Positions 1 through 8,322 of a DNA stretch of 64,000 nt are shown one piece after another. Below the pieces are notes generated by a model. It saw only the letters and a program-made list of their open reading frames with translations. It was not told the origin of the DNA and made no database searches. The translations under genes and the position numbers were made by a program. Positions within the stretch are counted from its first letter, which is position 1. Every line of letters starts with the position of its first letter. This DNA comes from Amycolatopsis sp. WAC 01376 (lineage in GTDB: Bacteria; Actinomycetota; Actinomycetes; Mycobacteriales; Pseudonocardiaceae). The DNA lies in NCBI RefSeq assembly GCF_003947415.1, contig NZ_QHKL01000002.1, positions 620,001-684,000 on the forward strand, written 5' to 3'.

Positions 1-567
1 CCGCACCAGCCGTCCCGGCACGGAGTTCCTCGCCGCGACCGCGCCGATCACGACCAGCGTCGAAAGCGTCAGCGCGATCGCCTCGGCGGGGACACCCGCG
101 CTCCGCGCCGCCCCGGTGCCGAGGCTGCACGTCAGCAGGCCGACGCTGAACAACGCGTGCGCGCGGTTCATGACGCGTGGCCCGTCGCCTGCTTCGGCGG
201 ACGCCGCCAGCGCGACCACGACGACATTGCAGGCACCGGATCCGAATCCGAACAATCCCAAGGTCAGGAACAAGCCTGGAACGGATCCGGCGAGTGCGGG
301 CATCGGTGCGATGAGCGCGAATCCGGCGAAGGTCGCGACGGCCACCGGGCGGCCGAACCGGTCGAGCAGCTTGCCGATCGCGAACATGGCGGGCATCGCC
401 GCGAGCGCGCCGATCAGCAACGCGGCACCGAGTTGCGCCTCGCCCGCGCCGGTGGCGTGGCGGACGTCCGGCAACATCGAAAGGTACGGGCCCCACAATG
501 CGCCGTACGCGGCGAATCCGGCGAAGACCGTGCCGGTCCGCGGAGCTGCGGTGATGACGGCGACCAT
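1..567 (-). CDS. MFS transporter, 3' end outside window
   Basis: Reading leftwards from an ATG at 567, the minus strand is open for 189 codons to the window edge, so only the N-terminal half of a major facilitator protein is present. The translation is a run of hydrophobic Ala/Gly/Leu/Val segments. One inter-helix loop (residues 57-63) reads GKLLDRFGRP, which fits the conserved MFS loop between helices 2 and 3 (G-x-x-x-D-R-x-G-R). An AGGAAAGG sequence lies upstream of the start. It is divergent from the ABC exporter genes and is probably a second export pump at the cluster edge. The substrate cannot be read from the sequence. Confidence 0.75.
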   Translation of the reverse strand, partial: MVAVITAAPRTGTVFAGFAAYGALWGPYLSMLPDVRHATGAGEAQLGAALLIGALAAMPAMFAIGKLLDRFGRPVAVATFAGFALIAPMPALAGSVPGLFLTLGLFGFGSGACNVVVVALAASAEAGDGPRVMNRAHALFSVGLLTCSLGTGAARSAGVPAEAIALTLSTLVVIGAVAARNSVPGRLVR

Positions 568-869
568 GGCCGAGGCGGTCCTTTCCTGGCTGGGTAATCG
601 CGTTTTCGCCGAAAGGCGGACATTCGCAGATTAGCAGCGGAATTCGGGAGACGACCACGATTATTTACCGCATTTATGGAGAAGTGCGGCCACCTGCCGC
701 GCGGGTATGGTCGGCGGCAATGTGATGTTTTCATGATGGGACATTTATCCCGAAAATGAGGAATTCATGCCCGAGAGGTTAACCAATCACTCCTCCCGCG
801 CCGCGTCCGGTCGCATGATGTAACCGCACGAGAGTGTCTCCGTAGTGAGGAACAGGAAGGTAGTGCGTC
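568..869. promoter_or_regulatory. divergent intergenic region, MFS / ABC exporter
   Basis: About 300 bases without a gene lie between two divergent transporter genes, with a locally AT-richer patch at about 640-765. It must hold both promoters. I see no clear operator palindrome and no regulator gene next to it. Confidence 0.4.
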
Positions 870-1898
870 ATGTTGCAGAACGTCGAACCCGCGACCGCGT
901 CGAGGGCCGGCCCGGAGCCGCGGGGGATCGAGACGGAATTCGCGATCCACGCCGAGGGGCTGGTGAAACGGTTCGGCGAGACGACCGCGCTCGACGGGGT
1001 CGACTTGACCGTCCGCACGGGTACCGTGCTCGGGGTCCTCGGCCCGAACGGCGCCGGTAAGACCACCACGGTCCGGATCCTGTCCACACTGGTGACACCG
1101 GACGAGGGCCACGCCACCGTGGCCGGCTACGACATCGAAAAAGACGCCCACCAGGTGCGGCAGCTGATCGGACTGACCGGGCAGTACGCCTCGGTCGACG
1201 AAAGCCTGACCGGCGTGGAGAACCTGCTGCTGATCGGGCGGCTGCTCGGCTTTTCGCGGCGGGCGGCCAAGGCCCGCGCGCATGAGCTCCTGGAGCGGTT
1301 CTCCCTCACCGAGGCGGGCGGACGGGCAGCCAAGGGCTACTCGGGCGGTATGCGCCGCCGGCTCGATCTGGCCGCCAGCCTGGTCGGCGACGCGCGCCTG
1401 CTGTTCCTGGACGAACCCACCACCGGCCTCGACCCGCGCAGCAGGCTCGAGCTGTGGGACGTCGTGCGCGGCCTGGTCGCCGACGGCGTCACGGTGCTGC
1501 TGACCACGCAGTACCTCGAAGAGGCCGACGACCTCGTCGACGAGATCGTGGTCGTCGACCACGGCAAGGTGATCGCCAAGGGCACCCCGGACGAGCTCAA
1601 GGCCAGCACCGGCGCCCAGCGCCTCACGGTGCGCGGCGCCCAGCCCGCCGACCTCGAGAAGGTCGTGCGGCTGATCGGCGAGATCGCCGGCGTGACGCCG
1701 GACATCTCGGGCCAGGTCGTCAGCGTCCCGGTCACCGACCCGGCGGCGTTGCCCGGCGCGGTCCGGCGGCTGGAGGAGGCGGGCATCGTCATCGGCGAGC
1801 TGTCCCTGCGCAGCTCCAGCCTGGACGAGGTGTTCCTGAGCCTGACCGGGCGTCCGGCCGAGGAGACCACCGAAGAGACCGAGGAGGAGGTCCGATGA
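870..1898 (+). CDS. DrrA-type ABC exporter ATPase
   Basis: ATP-binding subunit (342 aa) of a drug-resistance ABC exporter of the daunorubicin DrrA family. Walker A (GPNGAGKTTT) lies near residue 58, the signature is YSGGMRRRLDLA, and Walker B reads LLFLDEPTTGLD. The C-terminal ~100 residues match the extra domain of DrrA-type ATPases. An AGGAAGG sequence precedes the ATG. The stop overlaps the start of the permease gene in ATGA, so the two subunits should be translated together. It likely exports the cluster product and confers self-resistance. Confidence 0.93.
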   Translation: MLQNVEPATASRAGPEPRGIETEFAIHAEGLVKRFGETTALDGVDLTVRTGTVLGVLGPNGAGKTTTVRILSTLVTPDEGHATVAGYDIEKDAHQVRQLIGLTGQYASVDESLTGVENLLLIGRLLGFSRRAAKARAHELLERFSLTEAGGRAAKGYSGGMRRRLDLAASLVGDARLLFLDEPTTGLDPRSRLELWDVVRGLVADGVTVLLTTQYLEEADDLVDEIVVVDHGKVIAKGTPDELKASTGAQRLTVRGAQPADLEKVVRLIGEIAGVTPDISGQVVSVPVTDPAALPGAVRRLEEAGIVIGELSLRSSSLDEVFLSLTGRPAEETTEETEEEVR

Positions 1899-2710
1899 CC
1901 GCCGCGACCACGACGCTGCCGACGAGGCAGTTGTCGGCCAGGGTCGGGTTCTTCCAGGGCATCTCGCAGATGTTCACCCTCGCCTGGCGAAGCACGGTTT
2001 CGGTCAAGCACGAGCCGAAACAGCTGGCCGACATCAGCTTCCAGCCGATCATCTTCACCCTGCTGTTCACGTTCGTCTTCGGTGGCGCGATCTCCGGGGA
2101 CCGGCACGCGTACCTGCAGTTCATGATCCCGGGCATGCTGGTGATGAGCATGCTGTTCGCGACCATCAACGTGGGCATCGGCCTCAACACCGACCTGTCC
2201 CAGGGCGTGTTCGACCGGTTCCGTTCGCTGCCCATCGCGCGCTGGGCGCCGCTGGCCGGGCGGATCATCGGCGACCAGTTCAAGCAGGTCTGGTCCGTGC
2301 TGTTGGTGGTCGGTGTCGGGCTGCTGCTCGGTTTCCGGCCGGAGAAGGGATTCCTCGGCGTGCTGGCGGCCGGGTTGCTGCTGCTGGTGTTCGCGATCGC
2401 GTTCTCGTGGGTGCCCACGCTGGTGGGCGTCGCCGCCGACCAGGCGGAGAAGGTCCAGGTGTTCGCGTTCGCGGTGATCCTGCCGCTGAACTTCGTCAGC
2501 GGGGTGTTCGCGCCGGTCGAGTCGATGCCGTCATGGCTCCAGGCGTTCGCGGAGGTCAGCCCGGTGGCGATTCTGCTCAAGGCGTGCCGCGGCCTGATGA
2601 ACGGTGGTGTCGGGGTCACCTCGGCGGTGGTCTGGTCGCTCATCTGGGCGGCCGTGATCGCGATCGTGTTCGGGGCACTTTCGGTACGTGCCTTGAAGAA
2701 GCGGATCTGA
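1895..2710 (+). CDS. DrrB-type ABC exporter permease
   Basis: Membrane subunit (271 aa) of the ABC-2 type, partner of the preceding ATPase. I chose the ATG at 1895, which overlaps the ATPase stop, because the residues that follow match the DrrB N-terminus; longer open frames upstream are out-of-frame readings of the ATPase gene. About six hydrophobic segments are visible, including one near residues 50-70 (IIFTLLFTFVFGGAI) and a C-terminal pair. A strong hairpin follows 15 bases after the stop. Confidence 0.9.
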   Translation: MTAATTTLPTRQLSARVGFFQGISQMFTLAWRSTVSVKHEPKQLADISFQPIIFTLLFTFVFGGAISGDRHAYLQFMIPGMLVMSMLFATINVGIGLNTDLSQGVFDRFRSLPIARWAPLAGRIIGDQFKQVWSVLLVVGVGLLLGFRPEKGFLGVLAAGLLLLVFAIAFSWVPTLVGVAADQAEKVQVFAFAVILPLNFVSGVFAPVESMPSWLQAFAEVSPVAILLKACRGLMNGGVGVTSAVVWSLIWAAVIAIVFGALSVRALKKRI

Positions 2711-2724
2711 GTATTCGTCGCTCG

Positions 2725-2766
2725 AACACCGAAGCCGTGACGCCTGCGCGCCACGGCTTCGGTGTT
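2725..2766 (+). terminator. hairpin terminator after ABC exporter operon
   Basis: Perfect 15-bp inverted repeat (arms 2725-2739 and 2752-2766) around a 12-base loop, just after the permease stop. There is no clear U-tract, as is usual in actinobacteria. Confidence 0.8.
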
Positions 2767-2792
2767 TCGGCGGCCTGGACCGGGGAGCGCTG

Positions 2793-3545
2793 ATGGACGA
2801 ACTGGATTACAACACCTGCAATGCCACCTTCCGGAGCCTGACCGATCAGCAGCGGCTGATGGTCGAGGAGACATCGAGACTGATCGGCGCGGGCGACGAT
2901 CTCGAACTCACGTCGTACGGCTGCGGGTTCGGCATGTTCGAACTGGAGCTGATCGCGCGGGTGCCGCGGAGAACGGTGTGGTTCCAGGGTGTCGACACCA
3001 ACGGCGAAGCGGTGGCACGGCTGCGCACGGAGCTGACCGGACTGCCGAAGGTGCGTGGCCACCGCGTGCTCACGGCTAGCATGGCCGACGTCGCCGACCT
3101 CCGGATCGCGCCGACCGAGTATGGCTTGTTCGTCCAGTCGCTGTGCTATCTCGACGCCGACGACGGCATGGCCGTGCTGAAGGAGGCCCGCAACCGCCAT
3201 CGGGTCCTGATCGTGGCGGTGACCCCGCTGAACCGGCTGAACGGTCCCTTCGCGGAATCCCTCGCACGGCAAGGCGTCTCGCGTCCGCTCTTCGCGCAGA
3301 CGCTCGCGGAGGAACTGGCGCGGTTCGGCTTCGAGTTCCGGTCCGTCACCGTGGGCGCGGAGATCGCGGTGCCGGTTTCCGAGCCGGCGCACCGTCTTCT
3401 CGAGTTCCTGACCTTCGCCCGGCACCAGCCGTGGCACGGCGGGACGAGCCGCGCGGAGCTGCTCGACGCCGTCGGTGAGCTGGGGACGCTCTCCGCGGGG
3501 CACGTTCGCATTCCGCACCCGGTCGAGGTCTTCGCCATCGGGTAG
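2793..3545 (+). CDS. class I SAM-dependent methyltransferase-like protein
   Basis: A 250-aa soluble protein with a glycine-rich SAM-binding loop (YGCGFGMFE, about residues 49-57) followed by an acidic second strand (FQGVDTNG), the Rossmann pattern of class I methyltransferases. The rest is divergent and the acceptor substrate cannot be predicted. It sits between the exporter operon and the halogenase operon, so a tailoring role is likely but unproven. It starts 26 bases after the exporter terminator and so probably has its own promoter. Confidence 0.7.
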   Translation: MDELDYNTCNATFRSLTDQQRLMVEETSRLIGAGDDLELTSYGCGFGMFELELIARVPRRTVWFQGVDTNGEAVARLRTELTGLPKVRGHRVLTASMADVADLRIAPTEYGLFVQSLCYLDADDGMAVLKEARNRHRVLIVAVTPLNRLNGPFAESLARQGVSRPLFAQTLAEELARFGFEFRSVTVGAEIAVPVSEPAHRLLEFLTFARHQPWHGGTSRAELLDAVGELGTLSAGHVRIPHPVEVFAIG

Positions 3546-3550
3546 GAGGC

Positions 3551-3695
3551 CGTAACTCGCGTGATCAGAGGCGTAACTCGCGTGTCTGGAGACGTAACTC
3601 GCGTGTCTCCGGCCGGATGACACCTGGTGGCGAGAGTTCCGCCTCCAAGCACGCGAGTTACGTCTCCAATCACGCGAGTTACGCCTCTGATCACG
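3551..3695. repeat. inverted cluster of ACTCGCGTG units
   Basis: Three direct copies of a CGTAACTCGCGTG-type unit (3551-3605) face two inverted copies (3649-3695), giving a large imperfect palindrome. The same unit recurs near 21600 and 47030. It has no coding potential. It may be a dispersed intergenic repeat or a recombination-type element. Confidence 0.7.
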
Positions 3696-3730
3696 GACTT
3701 CGGTGGGGTAAGGGCAAGGCTGGGGTGTCG

Positions 3731-3754
3731 CCAGCCAGCCAGCCAGCCAGCCAG
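3731..3754. repeat. (CCAG)6 tetranucleotide repeat
   Basis: Six perfect tandem copies of CCAG in intergenic DNA. It could slip in replication, but it lies outside coding sequence and no effect can be assigned. Confidence 0.85.
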
Positions 3755-3776
3755 GCCGCCCGTCACGTCCAGAAGT

Positions 3777-3827
3777 CCGTGAGGGCCTCCTTCCCTACCC
3801 TGAAGGTAGTGAAGGAGGCCCTCACGG
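3777..3827. repeat. intergenic palindrome, GTGAGGGCCTCCTT family
   Basis: Near-perfect 51-base hairpin. Relatives lie at 21406-21452 and 47122-47177. It may act as a terminator for the convergent genes on either side. Confidence 0.75.
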
Positions 3828-3855
3828 CCTGCCGGCCCGCCGGACCCGGGAAAGG

Positions 3856-3895
3856 GCCGAACCCGGGCCCAGAGGAGGGGAGGCCCGGGTTCGGC
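3856..3895 (-). terminator. hairpin terminator after NTF2-like gene
   Basis: Perfect 14-bp GC-rich stem (arms 3856-3869 and 3882-3895), ten bases beyond the stop of the minus-strand gene ending at 3906. It is the likely end of the halogenase operon transcript. Confidence 0.75.
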
Positions 3896-3905
3896 GTGGG
3901 GAGGG

Positions 3906-4343
3906 TCAGGCGGCCGTGCCCGGTTTGGGCAGCTGCTGCTTGGCCGGGGTGTTCTGATAGGACGCCAGCTGCCAGCCGCCGTCCCGTTTGACGACCGTCC
4001 ACGAGGCACGGATCGACTGGGAGTCGGCGACCTCGGTCTCGCCGGGGCCGAGCACGCCGCCCTGGGTGATCAGGACGCCGGAGTCCGGGGTGAAGAACCG
4101 GATCTCCAGCGGACGCCCGGTGACCTGGGTGCCCTTGTAGTTGCCTTCGAACGATTCCACGAGGAACGACCGGATCTCGTCGCGGCCCTTCTTGTAGACG
4201 CCGGGAAGGATCATCGTGCCGTCTTCGGTGAAGACGCCGGCGAAGGAATCGGCGTCGTGGTAGGCCCACGCGGCGATCACCTTCTGGGTCAGTGCCGCGA
4301 TCGCCGCCTGGTCGGCGGCGGTGCCGGTTTCGGTCGTGGTCAT
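3906..4343 (-). CDS. SnoaL/SgcJ-like NTF2-fold protein
   Basis: A 145-aa protein with the NTF2-like cone fold pattern: an N-terminal helix (AIAALTQKVIAAWAYHDADS), then a FTEDGTMILPG strand and a C-terminal RDGGWQLASYQNT strand. This matches the SgcJ/EcaC group (TIGR02246-type). SgcJ is a conserved accessory protein of nine-membered enediyne pathways, but the wider family is very large, so this is only a weak pointer. It is the last gene of a five-gene minus-strand operon, 12 bases after the flavin monooxygenase. Its role is unknown; a small-molecule cyclase or binding role is possible. Confidence 0.75.
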   Translation of the reverse strand: MTTTETGTAADQAAIAALTQKVIAAWAYHDADSFAGVFTEDGTMILPGVYKKGRDEIRSFLVESFEGNYKGTQVTGRPLEIRFFTPDSGVLITQGGVLGPGETEVADSQSIRASWTVVKRDGGWQLASYQNTPAKQQLPKPGTAA

Positions 4344-4355
4344 CGGCGGATCCTC

Positions 4356-5525
4356 CTAGATGTAAAGGGTGTTGGGCTCGAGCCCGCAGAGCACGCGGCC
4401 GTACAGCTCGGTGTTGGTGTTGGGGTGCATCAGCGCGTGGAGGTTGACCGCGGCGACGTCGCGGGCGATGCGCTGGATCGGGATGCCTTGGTACACCGAC
4501 GAACCGCCGGAAGCACCGGCCAGGATGTCGATGCCTTCCTTGGCGAGGCGGACCACGGCGCCGAGGTCGGCCCGCGCGATCGCGCGTTCCTCGAGTTTCC
4601 ACGGCGTGCCGTCCGCGACCTTCCGGTCGACCAAAGTCGACAGACGATGCGCGTGGAATTCGGCCTCGTCGATCTTCAGCGCCGACTCGGCGACCTGGTG
4701 GTGCGTGATCGGGGCTTCGCGCTGCGAATCGTAGGCCGTGTAAGTGATCTTGCGGTCCGGCAGACGCTTGAGGAAGGTGTCCTGCGCGCCCTTCGCCATC
4801 CCCACCAGTGTTCCCACCGAGGACGCCGAGGCGACCGGAAGCAGCGGCGCCCGGTAGATCGAGGCCGAACCGGCGCCCTGACCTTCCAGCACCGCGGGCA
4901 GGGGGAGCACCCGCTCAGCCGGAATGAAGACGTCCTGCGCCACCGTCGACACGCTGCCGGTGCCGCGCAGGCCCGAGGTGTCCCAGTCGTCCACGATCAG
5001 CAGATCCGAGATCGGCACCAGCGCCATGATCGGGTACGGCTCGCCCTCCGGCGGCACGAGGATCGCGATGATCTCCTGCCACTGCGCGTGCAGTGCCCCG
5101 CTGATGAAACCCCATTTTCCGTTCACCACGACCCCGCCGTCGACCGGCGCGGCCATCGCGGTCGGGCTCAGCGTGCCGCAGACGCGGACGTCCGGGGTGG
5201 CGAACACCTCGTCCTGCACGGCCTCCGGGAACTGGCAGGCCATCCAGGTCGGGATCCAGTACACCGAGGCCACCCAGGAGGTGGAGCCGTCGGCGCGGCC
5301 GATCTCGGTGGCGACGTCGACCAGGGTCCGGGTGTCGGCTTCGTAGCCGCCGTAACGCTGGGGGCGGCGCAGTTTGAAGACGCCGGCGTCGGCCAGTGCC
5401 TCGATGGACTCCTCGTGCACCCGCCGGTTCTGTTCCTGCCAGTTCGAGTGCTTCTTCAGTGCGGGGGCGAGTTCGGCCACGCGGCGAACCAGTTCCTCCC
5501 GCGTCGGAACATCGGTGCTCGACAC
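4356..5525 (-). CDS. acyl-CoA dehydrogenase-fold flavin monooxygenase
   Basis: A 389-aa protein of the acyl-CoA dehydrogenase fold, most like group D two-component flavin hydroxylases (HsaA, NcnH or HpaB-like) that take reduced flavin from a separate reductase. The N-terminal helical region is followed by a GTGSVSTVAQDVFIP-type beta domain. The C-terminal part has AGASGGSSVYQGIPIQRIARD, a pattern seen in hydroxylases rather than true dehydrogenases. No flavin reductase is encoded in the window, and the adjacent halogenases would need reduced flavin as well. It is fourth in the halogenase operon. The substrate is unknown. Confidence 0.8.
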   Translation of the reverse strand: MSSTDVPTREELVRRVAELAPALKKHSNWQEQNRRVHEESIEALADAGVFKLRRPQRYGGYEADTRTLVDVATEIGRADGSTSWVASVYWIPTWMACQFPEAVQDEVFATPDVRVCGTLSPTAMAAPVDGGVVVNGKWGFISGALHAQWQEIIAILVPPEGEPYPIMALVPISDLLIVDDWDTSGLRGTGSVSTVAQDVFIPAERVLPLPAVLEGQGAGSASIYRAPLLPVASASSVGTLVGMAKGAQDTFLKRLPDRKITYTAYDSQREAPITHHQVAESALKIDEAEFHAHRLSTLVDRKVADGTPWKLEERAIARADLGAVVRLAKEGIDILAGASGGSSVYQGIPIQRIARDVAAVNLHALMHPNTNTELYGRVLCGLEPNTLYI

Positions 5526-5601
5526 CTTGACCTCCTAGATCGTCGACTGTTTCAGCTTCGCAGCGGCCGGAAGGCGTCGCGTCTTCCTGCTTGCCGGTGC
5601 G

Positions 5602-7005
5602 TCAAGCTGCCGCACGTTCGGAGGTGCGGTCGAGGAAAGGCACCACGTTCTGGCCGTCGCGCCGGGCGAACCAGGTCGCCATCGGCGCCGCCATCGCGGT
5701 CGAGATCAGCGCCATGATCACCAGCATGGTGAACAGCGTCGGGGACAGCACGCCGAGGTCGAGCCCGATGTTGAGGACGACCAGTTCGGTCAGGCCGCGG
5801 CAGTTCATCAACGCGCCCACCTGCAGTGAGCGGTTCCAGTTCTCGCCGACCGCACGCGCGGCCAGCGCCGAGCCGCCGAACTTGCCGGCGACGGCCACCA
5901 GCAGGATCGCGCCGCACCAGAGCCACGCGCCGCCGCCGGAAAGCAGGCCGATGTCGGTGCGCAACCCGCTGTAGGCGAAGAACAGCGGCAGCATCAACGC
6001 CGTCGTCAGCCCACCGGCCTTGTCGTGCAGCCAGGTCGCGATCGGATTGTCCCTGGGGAAGACCACGCCGAACACGAACGCGCCGAACATCGCGTGCACG
6101 CCGATCCACTCGGTCGCCATCGCGCACACCAGCACGCCGACCACCGAAAGCGGCGCGGCCTTCTGCAGGCTCGCCACCGGAACCCGCGTCACGAGCTTCC
6201 GCAGCAACGGCCGGACGACCAGGCCGAGCAGTGCGACGAACGCCGCCGTCAGCAAGACCGTCAGTACCACTCCGAACAGCGAAGACGCGGTGGTCAGCGC
6301 GATCACCAGCGCCAGCAGGCTCCACGCGGTCACGTCGTCGACCACCGCGCAGGTCAGTGTCACCACGCCGATCTCGCTGCGGAAGAGCCCGATCTCGTGC
6401 AGGATCCGCACCAGCACCGGCAACGCCGTGATGCTCATCGACACGCCGAAGAAGAGCGCGAACGGCAGGAATCCGCCGCCGGGCGGGGCGAACCGGGTGT
6501 AGGCGAGCATGGCGAGCCCGACGCCGAGCAGGAACGGCAGCGCGATGCTGACGTGGCTGACGACCAGTGCGAGCCGACCGCGCCCGCGTAGCAGCCGGGT
6601 GTTCAGTTCCAGCCCGGCGAGGAAGACGAAGAAGATCACGCCGAGTTGTGCCACGACGTTGAGCTGCGGCACCACCGACGGCGGGATCAGCACGGCCGCG
6701 CCCGAAGGCCACAGCGCGCCGAGCACCGACGGACCGAGCAGGACGCCCGCGGTGATCTCGCCGATCACCGCGGGCTGCCCGATCCGCTGGGCCAGCCAGC
6801 CTGCCACCTTGCAGGCGCCGACCACCACGGCGATCGCCAGCAGCAGTTGCGCCAGCGTCGGCCCGGAGGACGTCTTCGCCGTGGCGACGATGTCACCGTC
6901 GTCGCCTTGGGTCAGCAGGATGATCGCGACCACGACGGGCACCACGACCAGTCCTATGTAGACACCCAGCGCCCGGTAGCCGGTGCGGGGTTTGCTCTCC
7001 ACCAT
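5602..7005 (-). CDS. CPA2-family cation/proton antiporter
   Basis: Integral membrane protein (467 aa, about 12-13 hydrophobic segments) of the Na+/H+ exchanger domain family. Conserved pieces include IGEITAGVLLGPSVLG near residue 100, and VVDDVTAWSLLALV, which carries the paired Asp residues of the ion site. An RBS (GGGGAG) lies before the ATG, and only 12 bases separate it from the halogenase gene upstream. Antiporters of this family occur in several natural-product clusters. It could help export or adjust pH/ion balance, but its link to halogenation is inference from the operon. Confidence 0.88.
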   Translation of the reverse strand: MVESKPRTGYRALGVYIGLVVVPVVVAIILLTQGDDGDIVATAKTSSGPTLAQLLLAIAVVVGACKVAGWLAQRIGQPAVIGEITAGVLLGPSVLGALWPSGAAVLIPPSVVPQLNVVAQLGVIFFVFLAGLELNTRLLRGRGRLALVVSHVSIALPFLLGVGLAMLAYTRFAPPGGGFLPFALFFGVSMSITALPVLVRILHEIGLFRSEIGVVTLTCAVVDDVTAWSLLALVIALTTASSLFGVVLTVLLTAAFVALLGLVVRPLLRKLVTRVPVASLQKAAPLSVVGVLVCAMATEWIGVHAMFGAFVFGVVFPRDNPIATWLHDKAGGLTTALMLPLFFAYSGLRTDIGLLSGGGAWLWCGAILLVAVAGKFGGSALAARAVGENWNRSLQVGALMNCRGLTELVVLNIGLDLGVLSPTLFTMLVIMALISTAMAAPMATWFARRDGQNVVPFLDRTSERAAA

Positions 7006-7017
7006 TCAGCTCCCCGC

Positions 7018-8283
7018 TCAGGGTTCGGTGACGTTCGCGATCAGGTCGTCGAGACTGATCTTCAACAGCGGATGTTTGCCCGACAGTCCGGAGACCAGCG
7101 TGACGAAGTCGACACTCGGCGCGTGGAGCTGCTCCGGGTCCACGACCTCCTGTGCGAGGTCGTAGTAGTACTCCTTGTACTTGGTCCGGTCGTAGAAGCG
7201 CTCGACGAAGTTACGGATCTCGTCGAAGAAGGCGCGGTAGTTCCCGGCGTATCGGTCGAGCGCCTTCTCCTCGATGGCCGGGTGTTCCAGGATCTGGTGG
7301 ACCACTTTGGACAGTGAACTGCCCGCCAGCGTCGCGAGCGCGACACCGGTGGAGAACAGCGGGTCGACGAACGCGGCGGCGTCACCGACGAGCACCCAGC
7401 CGTCGCCGTAGAAGGTTTCGTTGGTGTAGGACCAGTCCCGCGCCGTCCGGTATCCCGCGTGCTGACGGGCGTTGGCCAGCAGTCCCTTGAGCCGGGTGGT
7501 CTTGTCCCGCTCGCTCAGGAAGAGCTGTTCCAGCGACTGGTCGTCCGCGTTGGCGAGGTCCGACTTGGTCACGTAGCCGACACTCATCGTGCCCTTGTCG
7601 ATCGGGATTCCCCAGAACCATCCGTCGGCGGTGCCTTCGATGAGGATGTTGGTCCACTCGTCACCGGGCAGCCGGTCGCAGTTGTCGTAGTAGGTCCAGA
7701 CCGCGACGTTGCGGAGCTCGTTGTGCCAGGTGATGTCGCTGAACTTCCGGCCGATCACGCGGGACTGGCCGGACGCGTCGACGACCAGCGAGGCGCTGGC
7801 CTCGTAGTCGCCCGCCGAACCGCGCAGGGTGAACCGGACGCCGGTGACCCGGCCGGTGTCGGACTGGAGCACGTCCTTGACCGTCGTCTCCTCCACGACG
7901 TACGCGCCGAGTTCGCGGGCGCGGTCGAGGATCAGCGTGTCCAGGTCGGCGCGGCGGGTGTGATACGCGTAGGTGCCTTCCGCGGCCTTCATGAACGAGA
8001 AGTTCCATGGCACGTCCCGGTTCCCCCACACCAGGCTGCCGCCGTACTTGCGTTCGAAGCCGCGGGCCTCCATGCGCTCGAGCAGGTCGAGCTCCTGCAG
8101 CGGGCGCATCCCGACCGGGATCAGCGATTCGCCGATGTGGTAGCGGGGAAACCGTTCGCGCTCGAGGACCAGGACCGTACGCCCCTCCTTCGCGAGGAGA
8201 GCGGCGCAGGTCGCGCCCGCCGGGCCGCCACCGATGACGATGACGTCGAACCGCTCGGGCATACCGTGAAGCGTGGCTGACAT
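7018..8283 (-). CDS. flavin-dependent halogenase
   Basis: A 421-aa FADH2-dependent halogenase. It has the N-terminal dinucleotide motif GGGPAG (residues 18-23), a candidate catalytic Lys79 (FERKYGG), the diagnostic WxWxIP motif (WFWGIP, 222-227) and FVDPLFSTGV (305-314). The length and lack of the tryptophan-halogenase insert suggest a variant B enzyme, which usually acts on carrier-protein-bound aromatic or pyrrole substrates (PltA/CndH-like). It sits 39 bases downstream of a second halogenase and shares its operon. GGAAAGGG lies before the ATG. Confidence 0.93.
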   Translation of the reverse strand: MSATLHGMPERFDVIVIGGGPAGATCAALLAKEGRTVLVLERERFPRYHIGESLIPVGMRPLQELDLLERMEARGFERKYGGSLVWGNRDVPWNFSFMKAAEGTYAYHTRRADLDTLILDRARELGAYVVEETTVKDVLQSDTGRVTGVRFTLRGSAGDYEASASLVVDASGQSRVIGRKFSDITWHNELRNVAVWTYYDNCDRLPGDEWTNILIEGTADGWFWGIPIDKGTMSVGYVTKSDLANADDQSLEQLFLSERDKTTRLKGLLANARQHAGYRTARDWSYTNETFYGDGWVLVGDAAAFVDPLFSTGVALATLAGSSLSKVVHQILEHPAIEEKALDRYAGNYRAFFDEIRNFVERFYDRTKYKEYYYDLAQEVVDPEQLHAPSVDFVTLVSGLSGKHPLLKISLDDLIANVTEP

Positions 8284-8322
8284 GAGGACCCTTTCCCTAG
8301 GCCGGTGGAGGAGTGGCGGCGC

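Noticed and set aside
3551-3695. CRISPR array
   Set aside because: The units are few, in both orientations and not regularly spaced, and no cas genes are present.
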